NCBI GenBank assembly: GCA_016744485.1
Contig: JADGEG010000027.1
Location: 1 to 15,909 of the forward strand
Source of the DNA: Arcobacter sp.
Lineage (GTDB): Bacteria > Campylobacterota > Campylobacteria > Campylobacterales > Arcobacteraceae
Reading direction: 5' to 3'
Length of the DNA: 15,909 nucleotides
A program made the translations under genes and the position numbers. This document shows positions 8,548 through 15,867 of this stretch, piece after piece. The notes under the pieces were generated by a model. The model did no database searches. It was not told where the DNA came from and saw only the letters and a program-made list of their open reading frames with translations. The stretch's first letter is position 1. Each line of letters opens with the position of its first letter.

Positions 8548-8576
8548 TTAACAATATATTCAAAAACAACTATAAT
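8548..8576 (+). promoter_or_regulatory. Sigma-70 type promoter of the M20/ATP-grasp/M14 operon
   Basis: TTAACA (8548-8553) and a perfect TATAAT (8571-8576) are separated by 17 bases, very close to the sigma-70 consensus. Transcription would start near 8583. This makes the ATG at 8586 nearly leaderless and without a ribosome binding site, and so favours the ATG at 8634 as the real start of the first gene. It is the best promoter match I found in the window. The same gap (8480-8585) must also hold the PhzF promoter; TACAAT on the minus strand (8506-8511) is a candidate -10. Confidence 0.72.
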
Positions 8577-8633
8577 GCTTTTTTTATGCTACTATTAGAT
8601 AATACAATTAATAATATTTTTTTAGGACACCTT

Positions 8634-9731
8634 ATGAAATATCTAAAAGATTTAGAAAAGATAATAAATATTAATTCTTATACAAAGAACAAACAAGGAG
8701 TTGATAAAGTTAGTAGTATCATGTCAGAATGGTTAGAAGAACTGAATTTTCAAACAAAAACTTTTGAATGCGAAGAAATAGGAAACCACTTATTATATAC
8801 AAGTACTATAAAAAACAACATACCAAGAATTTTACTTCTTGGTCATAATGATACAGTATTCCCCCCTAATACATTTGAAAAATTTTCACAAGATAAAGAC
8901 TATATATATGGTCCTGGTGTTTGTGATATGAAAGGTGGAAATATTGTTGCACTTGAAGCTTTAAGAAATGTATATAAAAAAAATAAGAAAATATATAACA
9001 TAGATTTTTTATTAGTTTCAGATGAAGAAACAGGCAGTGATAATTCTAAACATTTAAGCTTAAGCATTGCTAAAAATTATGATTATTGTTTTGTATTTGA
9101 AGCAGCTGGTAAAAAGCTTGAACTCGTTGTTGGAAGAAAAGGTGTTGGTACTTTTACAATAAATATTAAAGGGCAAGCTTCTCATGCTGGAACTTCTTAT
9201 GAAAAAGGAATTGATGCAAATTTAGAAGCTTCTTATAAACTTCAAGAATTAGTTAAATTAACTAATTTAAAACTTGGCACGACAGTTAATGTAGGAAAAA
9301 TACAAGGAGGAATTGGTGCAAACACTATATCTCCTCAAGCTAGTATCCTTTTTGAAATTAGATATACAAACAAAGACGAAAAAGAACGCTTATTAAACTA
9401 CATTAATATTATTACAAACACTTCATATGTAAAAGGAACTTTATCAAGCTTAAGTGGTCTAATACAAAGAGATGTGATGCAACACAATAAAAATCAAGAT
9501 ATTTTACTAAAAAAAATTGAAAACTTAAGCGATGAAAATTTTTTAACAGAACATAGAGGAGGAGTAAGTGATGCGAATATAATATCTAGCCAAGGAGTAA
9601 CAACACTTGATGGATTTGGACCTTTTGGAGATGGAGATCATACTATAAAAGAAAGGGCATTAAAAAGTTCATTTGAACAAAGAATTAAACTAATGACAAA
9701 AATTCTTAATTTTTTCCAAGAAACTAATTAA
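8634..9731 (+). CDS. M20 family metallopeptidase (carboxypeptidase G2-like)
   Basis: A 365-residue zinc peptidase. The start at 8634 is chosen over the in-frame ATG at 8586 because AGGA (8624-8627) lies 6 bases upstream and the predicted transcript begins near 8583. Expected di-zinc site residues are His71 in LLLGHNDTV, Asp98 (bridging) in GPGVCDMKGG, Glu132 beside the catalytic Glu131 in VSDEETGS, Glu156 in FVFEAAG, and His336 in GDGDHT. The dimerisation or lid domain (about 165-275) carries GRKGVGTFTINIKG and SHAG (His184). The pattern is nearest to glutamate carboxypeptidase / carboxypeptidase G2-type members, which hydrolyse C-terminal amide bonds, often to glutamate. No signal peptide is seen, so it is cytoplasmic. 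First gene of a tight operon with two ATP-grasp genes and an M14 peptidase; its likely job is to cleave the product or precursor handled by the ligases (inference). Confidence 0.9.
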   Translation: MKYLKDLEKIININSYTKNKQGVDKVSSIMSEWLEELNFQTKTFECEEIGNHLLYTSTIKNNIPRILLLGHNDTVFPPNTFEKFSQDKDYIYGPGVCDMKGGNIVALEALRNVYKKNKKIYNIDFLLVSDEETGSDNSKHLSLSIAKNYDYCFVFEAAGKKLELVVGRKGVGTFTINIKGQASHAGTSYEKGIDANLEASYKLQELVKLTNLKLGTTVNVGKIQGGIGANTISPQASILFEIRYTNKDEKERLLNYINIITNTSYVKGTLSSLSGLIQRDVMQHNKNQDILLKKIENLSDENFLTEHRGGVSDANIISSQGVTTLDGFGPFGDGDHTIKERALKSSFEQRIKLMTKILNFFQETN

Positions 9732-9745
9732 TAAAAGGAATTATC

Positions 9746-10651
9746 ATGAGTGATAAAACAGTAGGTTTATGGTTATATAAAAATGGTGGTGGTGATAAAA
9801 TACAACAAACACTTGTTAATAAACTTAAAGATAGAAATATTAATACAATTACTGATATAAACCTAAGAGGAGCCATTGCAAAGAATGAACATATTTTATA
9901 TAATGACATTAAACTTGATGAATTAGATTTATTTTTTTCATATAATGCAGGTGAGCAAACTCAATATCAAATGTATTTATATAAAGCACTAGACCATGTA
10001 ATACCTATGATTAACACATTTAAAGCTCTTGAATTAACAGAAGATAAGTTTCATACATCTTTTCTTTTAAGACAACAAGGAGTGCAAACTGCTGATTATA
10101 AACTTTGTCATAGAGATGATACACATCATTTAAAATCTATAATGGAACAATGGGATAAAATGGTGTATAAACCAACTGATGGTTGGGGTGGAGTAGGACT
10201 TACAAAAATAGAAAACCAAGAAACCTTAGATATGTTAATGCCTTTTTTAAATCAAATAGATTTAAGATATTTTTATGTTGAAAAGTTTATAAACTATGAT
10301 AATACAGATTATAGAATTGATATAGTTGATGGTAAATTCATAGCTTGTTATGGTAGAAAAGCAAATAAAAATAGTTGGAAAACAAATATAACAAGTGGTG
10401 GAAGTGTTTTTTTACGAGAGCCAAATGATGAACTAGTTAATTTAGCTATAAAAGCTGCTAAAATAACTGGTTTAGATATAGCTGGTATTGATATTTTATA
10501 TGACAAAGTTAAAGAAGAATATATAGTACTAGAAGTAAACGGAATACCAGCATTTGCAACACCACAACAAGAAAAATTAGGCTTAGATTTTAATGAAAAA
10601 AAGATAAGTGCAATTGTTGATTTGATTGATAGAAAAGTAAATAAAAAATAA
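9746..10651 (+). CDS. RimK-type ATP-grasp ligase
   Basis: A 301-residue ATP-grasp protein resembling the RimK/LysX group, which joins an amino acid or peptide to a carboxylate through an acyl-phosphate, using ATP. Residues 1-95 form the N-terminal pre-ATP-grasp region. Key ATP-grasp positions appear intact: Lys142 in VYKPTDGWGGVGL (Gly-rich loop), VEKFI at 178-182 (hinge, contacts adenine), Asp188 and Arg190 in TDYRID, KTNITSGGS (212-220), and the metal ligands Asp249 in GIDI and Glu263/Asn265 in VLEVNG. It should be catalytically active and cytoplasmic. AGGAA lies 5 bases before the ATG, 14 bases after the M20 stop, and the next ATP-grasp gene follows after 9 bases. The substrate cannot be told; glutamate or another amino acid is plausible given RimK relatives. 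It is not clearly RimK itself, because context and flanking motifs differ. Confidence 0.88.
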   Translation: MSDKTVGLWLYKNGGGDKIQQTLVNKLKDRNINTITDINLRGAIAKNEHILYNDIKLDELDLFFSYNAGEQTQYQMYLYKALDHVIPMINTFKALELTEDKFHTSFLLRQQGVQTADYKLCHRDDTHHLKSIMEQWDKMVYKPTDGWGGVGLTKIENQETLDMLMPFLNQIDLRYFYVEKFINYDNTDYRIDIVDGKFIACYGRKANKNSWKTNITSGGSVFLREPNDELVNLAIKAAKITGLDIAGIDILYDKVKEEYIVLEVNGIPAFATPQQEKLGLDFNEKKISAIVDLIDRKVNKK

Positions 10652-10660
10652 GGAAAAAAA

Positions 10661-12172
10661 ATGAATAAAAATGAATTACCAAAGATAGCTTTCTTGTACT
10701 TAGATTATGTTATGAGATTTTTTGATCATTCAAACTTTAAAGGATGGCCTAATAAAATACATACTATTACTTATCATTGGAAAAATGATAAAAATAGATT
10801 TATTAAAGAAGTTAAGAATAAAAAAATTGATATCTTAATTGGGAATATTCCTGCAACTGCTTATGATACTTTTGTTCAAATTTCAAAAGAATTACCAAAC
10901 GTTAGATTTGTACCATCGCTAGAAACTCAATTTCCAAATAAATCAAAAGAAAATGTAACACTATTTTGTGAAAAATATAAGCTTAGTATTCCTAAGACCA
11001 AAATATTTTATGATAAACAAAAAGCAGATAAATACTTTAAAAATGATGCAAGTTATCCACAAATTATTAAAAAATCTTATGGACCATCTAATTATGGTGG
11101 TTATTTCGTACATAAAGTTGATAATAACAATGAAGCAAAAAAATTAATTGAAGAAAAAAAGTATACACCAATATATACACAAAATGCAATTGATTTAAAA
11201 CATTCAGGTGATTTAAGAATCATGCTAATAGGACATAAACCAGTATGTGCTTTTTGGAGATTTTCAGGTAAAGGTGAGTGGATTACAAATACTTCTCAAG
11301 GTGGAAGTATGTCTTATGAAAATGTTCCCATGGCATCTTTAGAATTAGCAGTACAAGCAAGTAAAGCAGCAAAAGCAGAATATTGGGCTTGTGATATTGC
11401 AATTGATGCTAAAACTAATAAAGCTTATATTTTAGAATGTGCAACAGCATTTGCAGCTTTTCCTTATATTAGAGATTGGATTTGTCAATACTTAATGTGG
11501 GATTTTTCACATGGAGCATTTCAAAAACCTCATGTTCCTTTATTTTCTTGGGAAGAATTAGGAAAAATAAATCCAAACCTTTTAAGAACTATGAGACATA
11601 TAGGTTTTGGACAATATACACAATCAAGTGATGCAGAATGTTATACAAATGAAAAATACAATGAATTTATTATGGAAAAGACAAAAGATAGTAAGTCTAG
11701 TGATGTTCCTAAAAATATTAATATTGAAGATTTAGATATTTATAAAGATTTATCAAAACGAAATAATCAAGAAAAAAGTTGTGATATACAAAAAATAAAT
11801 TTAAATTCTACTTCATTAACTACTCTTATGAGTTTACATGCTATGGAAGAGGACTTAGCATTAGAAATTTTTGAATATGCAAAAGATAATATCATTACAG
11901 ATACTTCAGATTTACTTGATTTAGAATCAATTAATGAAACGATGATTAATACGTGGGAAGATGATATCGAAGATATGAGATTTGATATCAACGACATCAA
12001 ATATAAATGTTTAATAAAAATCAAAGGTATAGGTGCTAAACTTGCAAAAAATATTGTAGATAAGAAAGAAGAATTAGGCAAGTTTACTTGTCTTGATGAA
12101 TTAAAAGATATTGATGGTATTGGTAAAAATAAATTTTATGAATTAAAATCAAGATTTAAAATAGGAGAATAG
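10661..12172 (+). CDS. ATP-grasp protein fused to C-terminal helix-hairpin-helix modules
   Basis: A 503-residue two-part protein. Residues 1-345 are an ATP-grasp unit: IIKKSYGPSNYGGYF (135-149, Gly-rich loop), YTQN (172-175, hinge), Asp184/Arg186 in GDLRIM, Arg200 in FWRF, NTSQGGS (210-216), and Asp245 in CDIA. The last metal motif reads LECATAF (Glu259), where the usual E-x-N is E-C-A, so the Asn ligand is missing. After a charged linker (346-375), residues 378-433 begin INLNSTSLTTLMSL like a ComEA-type HhH domain but with degenerate hairpins. Residues 450-499 have two clean HhH hairpins, IKGIGAKLA and IDGIGKNKF. HhH domains normally bind DNA backbone without sequence preference and can also mediate protein contacts. 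Preceded by AAGGA, 9 bases after the first ATP-grasp gene. It may be a divergent ligase, a partner subunit of the first one, or a substrate-recruiting factor. Confidence 0.85.
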   Translation: MNKNELPKIAFLYLDYVMRFFDHSNFKGWPNKIHTITYHWKNDKNRFIKEVKNKKIDILIGNIPATAYDTFVQISKELPNVRFVPSLETQFPNKSKENVTLFCEKYKLSIPKTKIFYDKQKADKYFKNDASYPQIIKKSYGPSNYGGYFVHKVDNNNEAKKLIEEKKYTPIYTQNAIDLKHSGDLRIMLIGHKPVCAFWRFSGKGEWITNTSQGGSMSYENVPMASLELAVQASKAAKAEYWACDIAIDAKTNKAYILECATAFAAFPYIRDWICQYLMWDFSHGAFQKPHVPLFSWEELGKINPNLLRTMRHIGFGQYTQSSDAECYTNEKYNEFIMEKTKDSKSSDVPKNINIEDLDIYKDLSKRNNQEKSCDIQKINLNSTSLTTLMSLHAMEEDLALEIFEYAKDNIITDTSDLLDLESINETMINTWEDDIEDMRFDINDIKYKCLIKIKGIGAKLAKNIVDKKEELGKFTCLDELKDIDGIGKNKFYELKSRFKIGE

Positions 12173-12178
12173 TTTTTG
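12163..12178 (+). promoter_or_regulatory. Ribosome binding site and TTG start of the M14 gene
   Basis: AGGAGA (12163-12168) lies inside the last codons of the preceding gene, 7 bases before TTG at 12176. The preceding stop is TAG at 12170-12172, so only 3 bases separate stop and start, which points to translational coupling. The residues that follow the TTG match the normal beginning of an M14 catalytic domain, and no ATG lies near in the frame. Confidence 0.8.
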
Positions 12179-14755
12179 AAACAACTTTATAGGTCATACG
12201 AACAGTCGACAAATATATTTAATAATTATGCAAAAAAATATAAAAAACATTTTAAAATAGAATCAATAGGAAAAACTTGGGAAAAAAGAGATATTAATTT
12301 ACTTACAATATCACAAGATATTAATACAGCTCATATTAAACCTGCTTTATTTTTTACAGGTACTATTCATGCAAGAGAGTGGGTAGGTCATGAACTTGCA
12401 CTTGAGTTTACAAAGCATATTTTAGAAAATATTGAACATGATTTAAACTTACTATCTTATTTGAAAAATGCAACTATATATATAGTTCCTTGTGCTAATC
12501 CTGATGGTTATGAGTACTCAAGAACACATTTTTCTTTTTGGAGAAAAAATAGAAGACCAAATGCGGATGGAACTTTTGGAGTAGATTTGAATAGAAATTT
12601 TCCAATTGGTTTTACACATAGTACTCAGACAAACTCTAATATTTATGGAGGTCCAAATCCTTTTTCTGAACCTGAAAGTTTAGCTATTAAAAACTTTGTG
12701 CAATCGCATGAAAATATTACATTAGCTCTTGATTATCACTCACAAGGAAATGTTTTTTTTCCTGCTCATGATTTTAGATATGAAGATACTATTGATACAA
12801 CTGATATGAATATTTTATGTGCAAACATGGCTGAAGAAATTAGAAAAATATCAGGACGAGAATATGGAATACATCAAGGAAAACCACCTGCAAAACTAAT
12901 TTCAGGAAGTGGAAGAGAATTTTATTATTCTAAAGGAATCCTATCTGTTGTTGTAGAAGTAGGTACTAGAAATATTAGTGATTATTTAGATGATATGAAT
13001 GAACATTTAAGAGAACATATACAAGCTTTATTAATAACACTTAAAGAAGTGCCAAATTATAGTAAAAATTCTACTAAAAGAGTATCCTCTTTTGAAGTAA
13101 GTGAAATAGGTTCTTCTCGTGTTGGTTTAAAATGGAATTATGAACAAAGTGATGATATATTTTTTGAAATTTACAGAAGTCATAAAGATAAAAGTTTTTG
13201 TATTGAATCAAACCTTATAGTAAAAACAAAAAAACTAGAATTTACAGATATTAATTTAGATTCCAATAAAGATTATTTTTACAATATTAGAGTTGTAAAT
13301 AAAATTTCAAATTTAAAATCAGCATTTTATCCAGAAATAAAAGTAAGAACTAAATTAGAATTTGATGAATTTTCAAGAACTTATTATGCTATTGCTTCAA
13401 AAACTGGTTATGTGTGTGAAAATCATAAAATAAATTCTAATCATTTTGGTGTGAATTCATTATTCGTAGGAGTTGATACTAATAAAGGTATTTCTTATGC
13501 TATTGTAAGTATAGATATTAAATCTTTACCACAAAATGCTCTTATTAAAACAGCTTCTTTTAATTTATATCCAATAAATAGAGTTTCAACAACCATTGAA
13601 AAATACGGAGAGTGGAATGTAGGAATTGTAAATCAAGATACCATGGGTGATATTACAGATTTTGAAGATGTTCATAATATGGAAATATTAACATATATTG
13701 GAAGACCTACTCAATCTCACCAATTAACACAAGGTATATGGAGAACATGGGACTTATCAGGTTTAGAATCTAGTATATTAAATTCACAAATAAAAAATGA
13801 ACAAATTATTTTAAGAATTGAGGGACCAAAAGAGTTAAAAGTAAATAGAAATAAACAAATGATGCAATGGGATATAGGTTATGGAAAATTTGGTTTTGGA
13901 TTACCTTATAGACCAAGGTTTGAATTAACATACCAATTAGAAGCAAATACAACCACACTGTATCCTAAAGCTTTATGTACTTTAACAAAAGATAAAATAA
14001 TAAAAGATCAATTAATCTCTGGTTTTGATGAAAATGCTTGTAAAATTTATTCTACTTTTGAATTTAATCTATCTTCTTTACCAAATTATAATTACACTAT
14101 GATTACAAAAGCATATTTTGAATTAAATTCAACAAAAATATATTTAAAAGATGATATTAGATTTCACTTAGAATTTGTTGATGAAAATATAAATAATAAT
14201 TATGATGAAATTCATAATCGAGATATTATTCAAAATATTGGTTATGATGTTAGTGCAAATGAACTAAAAAATAATCAAACTCAATATTTTGTTTTTGATG
14301 CTTTCGCACAAAAACAACTAAACGAGAAATTAAAAAACAAATCAGATATTACTTTTATCTTAAATCCAACTTCTTCAAAAAAACTATTAAAAGATAAAAC
14401 AATTTCATGGGAAATAAATAATCCTAATTTAGCTCCAAAATTAATAATTGAACATATAGCAAAAAGAAGATTTTGTATAGAAGAAGTTACAAATTTAAAA
14501 CTTACAAATGAAAATTCTAAAATAAAACTTTTATGGAAAAATCCAAATAATAAAGATTTTAAAGGTGTAAAAGTCATAAGTAACCCTCATAGAATTCCAT
14601 TTTCACATATGGATGGAAATAAACTTTATGCAGGAACTGATGAATTTACTTACGATGAATTTGGAGCAAGTGATATAAGTAAGTACTATGCTATATTTAC
14701 TTACGATGATGTTCCTAATTATTCAAAAGCACAAATCATAGAATATAAAGCTTAG
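12176..14755 (+). CDS. M14 zinc carboxypeptidase with Fn3-like and DNRLRE/CBM96-like C-terminal modules
   Basis: An 859-residue multidomain protein. Residues 1-290 are an M14 peptidase: zinc ligands His65 and Glu68 in HAREW and His188 in LDYHSQG, substrate-binding NPDGYEYS...WRKNRR and VDLNRNF (Asn139, Arg140), and catalytic Glu261 in VVVEVGTR. All catalytic residues are present, so it should remove C-terminal residues from peptides or act as an endopeptidase. Residues 303-393 look like a fibronectin type III domain. About 395-588 and 592-764 look like two beta-sandwich modules of the DNRLRE/CBM96 type (SLPQNALIKTASFNLY; SLPNYNYTMITKAYFEL). Residues 770-859 look like a second Fn3-like domain. 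Such modules are usual in exported proteins, yet no signal peptide or pro-domain precedes the catalytic domain. Last gene of the operon. Module names are by eye and less certain than the peptidase. Confidence 0.88.
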   Translation: MKQLYRSYEQSTNIFNNYAKKYKKHFKIESIGKTWEKRDINLLTISQDINTAHIKPALFFTGTIHAREWVGHELALEFTKHILENIEHDLNLLSYLKNATIYIVPCANPDGYEYSRTHFSFWRKNRRPNADGTFGVDLNRNFPIGFTHSTQTNSNIYGGPNPFSEPESLAIKNFVQSHENITLALDYHSQGNVFFPAHDFRYEDTIDTTDMNILCANMAEEIRKISGREYGIHQGKPPAKLISGSGREFYYSKGILSVVVEVGTRNISDYLDDMNEHLREHIQALLITLKEVPNYSKNSTKRVSSFEVSEIGSSRVGLKWNYEQSDDIFFEIYRSHKDKSFCIESNLIVKTKKLEFTDINLDSNKDYFYNIRVVNKISNLKSAFYPEIKVRTKLEFDEFSRTYYAIASKTGYVCENHKINSNHFGVNSLFVGVDTNKGISYAIVSIDIKSLPQNALIKTASFNLYPINRVSTTIEKYGEWNVGIVNQDTMGDITDFEDVHNMEILTYIGRPTQSHQLTQGIWRTWDLSGLESSILNSQIKNEQIILRIEGPKELKVNRNKQMMQWDIGYGKFGFGLPYRPRFELTYQLEANTTTLYPKALCTLTKDKIIKDQLISGFDENACKIYSTFEFNLSSLPNYNYTMITKAYFELNSTKIYLKDDIRFHLEFVDENINNNYDEIHNRDIIQNIGYDVSANELKNNQTQYFVFDAFAQKQLNEKLKNKSDITFILNPTSSKKLLKDKTISWEINNPNLAPKLIIEHIAKRRFCIEEVTNLKLTNENSKIKLLWKNPNNKDFKGVKVISNPHRIPFSHMDGNKLYAGTDEFTYDEFGASDISKYYAIFTYDDVPNYSKAQIIEYKA

Positions 14756-14774
14756 ATTATATACATCTAAGCTT
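14748..14774. terminator. Hairpin between convergent M14 and dUTPase genes
   Basis: AAGCTTAGAT (14748-14757) and ATCTAAGCTT (14765-14774) are perfect inverted arms around a 7-base loop. The TAG stop of the M14 gene (14753-14755) lies inside the left arm. Only 41 bases separate the two convergent stop codons, so the hairpin probably ends transcription for both. Neither side has a strong T-run; the minus-strand side (TATATTCT) is slightly more T-rich. Confidence 0.62.
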
Positions 14775-14796
14775 GTTAAACTAAGGGTAAAATAGA

Positions 14797-15717
14797 TTAT
14801 TTTAACTTAGAATAAACCTCTGATAGTTTTAAATAAAGTTCATCTAAACTTATATTATCACTTTGCTTTAAAAAATCTACCATTACAATATTATCTTCTT
14901 TATTATTCCAAACTTTGATATATGTACCTTCTTTATAACCATGTTCTTGTCTAAATTTATTTAAACAATTTTTACCTATGTAAAGTTTTTGCAACCAAGA
15001 AAATGATAAACCAGAAACTTTACAAGATTTAAAAAATTGATCAATAAATCGTTCAACACCAGAAAAAGATGGCATGTTTCCTGTTTGTATTGCTAAGGCG
15101 ATATAAGATAATTTTTCAGCTTCTTCTGTCATAAGTTTAATGTTTATATTACTAGATGGCTCATATATACAATGAGTATTTACTAAAGATACAGCTTTTG
15201 GTATATTTGTTTCTTGTAAAATATAAGACATTAAAAAATGCCAAACATCTACTAATTCAACATGAATATTATTAAAATCAGCATCTGCATTAATATTTTT
15301 CCAGTGTTTCCAAGGTGTTGATTCTATTAGTTCAGAAACTTCCATGTGAATACATCTAAGCCAGTTAATTTCTTTTCCAAACTTATTAATTCCTAGTTCC
15401 CAATTTTTGCCATTTGTTGAATCGTTTAATTTTTTTTGTAATAAAAACATCTCTTCTAATTTAGAAGGAAACGATGAAGATTCATCTAATAAGGTAGCTA
15501 AAGGTAAACATTCATCAACTAAAGAATCTAATCTTAAATCTATTTTATGACTATTAGCTTCTAAACTTTTTAGTAATAAATTTACTATTTTAGGTATTTT
15601 ATCTTCTTTTTGCCATTTTTGAATGTCTTTTTCTTCAAGTCCAATATATTGTATAAAGTCCTCTACTGAACTAAAACCTAGTGATTTAATATTATTTGTT
15701 AAATCTTTGTATATCAA
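14797..15717 (-). CDS. dut: Dimeric (all-alpha) dUTPase with N-terminal helix-turn-helix-like extension
   Basis: A 306-residue protein. From about residue 86 to the end it matches the all-alpha dimeric dUTPase family found in Campylobacter: LQKKLNDSTNGKNWELG, metal-binding EVSELIE (Glu126, Glu129) with TPWKHWKN, HVELVDVWHF (Glu154, Asp157), and the C-terminal YIGKNCLNKFRQEHGYKEGTYIKVWNNKEDN. It hydrolyses dUTP to dUMP and pyrophosphate, keeping uracil out of DNA and feeding dTMP synthesis. Campylobacter homologues are about 230 residues, so residues 1-80 are an addition. Within it, residues 13-52 (FSSVEDFIQYIGLEEKDIQKW...KIP) resemble a Cro/C1-like helix-turn-helix. The start is TTG at 15715-15717, supported by AGGAG (15723-15727) 5 bases upstream; no other upstream start fits. 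It is transcribed alone, convergent to the M14 gene. Confidence 0.88.
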   Translation of the reverse strand: MIYKDLTNNIKSLGFSSVEDFIQYIGLEEKDIQKWQKEDKIPKIVNLLLKSLEANSHKIDLRLDSLVDECLPLATLLDESSSFPSKLEEMFLLQKKLNDSTNGKNWELGINKFGKEINWLRCIHMEVSELIESTPWKHWKNINADADFNNIHVELVDVWHFLMSYILQETNIPKAVSLVNTHCIYEPSSNINIKLMTEEAEKLSYIALAIQTGNMPSFSGVERFIDQFFKSCKVSGLSFSWLQKLYIGKNCLNKFRQEHGYKEGTYIKVWNNKEDNIVMVDFLKQSDNISLDELYLKLSEVYSKLK

Positions 15718-15748
15718 ATTAACTCCTAATTATTCTTAAAATATTCAT

Positions 15749-15754
15749 TTTATA
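15749..15754 (-). promoter_or_regulatory. Probable -10 element for the dUTPase gene
   Basis: The minus strand reads TATAAA here within an ATTATAAAAT context, giving a start of transcription near 15742 and a leader of about 25 bases before the TTG codon. No good -35 is present; the region where it would lie (about 15772-15777) falls inside the palindrome described separately. Confidence 0.4.
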
Positions 15755-15764
15755 ATAAAACTAA

Positions 15765-15786
15765 TTTAAGTATCATTTTACTTAAA
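15765..15786. promoter_or_regulatory. Palindrome in the dUTPase promoter region, possible operator
   Basis: TTTAAGTA (15765-15772) and TACTTAAA (15779-15786) are perfect inverted 8-base arms around 6 bases. They lie where the -35 region of the dUTPase promoter would be, and are flanked by a wider inverted pair TATTCTTAA (15731-15739) / TTAAGAATA (15792-15800). A repressor bound here would block the promoter. The AT-rich background makes chance palindromes common, so this is tentative. The rest of the 15718-15867 gap shows no gene. Confidence 0.4.
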
Positions 15787-15867
15787 ATAACTTAAGAATA
15801 GCTCTGTAAAATAATAATGTATTGAAATGCATAATAAATCTTTATTTTTTGAAATTAAATTAACTTA

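Noticed and set aside
11767..12081. Minus-strand frame of 104 codons inside the ATP-grasp-HhH gene
   Set aside because: Antisense shadow; the plus-strand frame holds conserved HhH motifs across the same bases.
5881..14755. Anti-phage defence island
   Set aside because: No nuclease, helicase, toxin-antitoxin or reverse transcriptase signature is present; the enzymes fit peptide and envelope metabolism better, although a signalling or modification role is not excluded.
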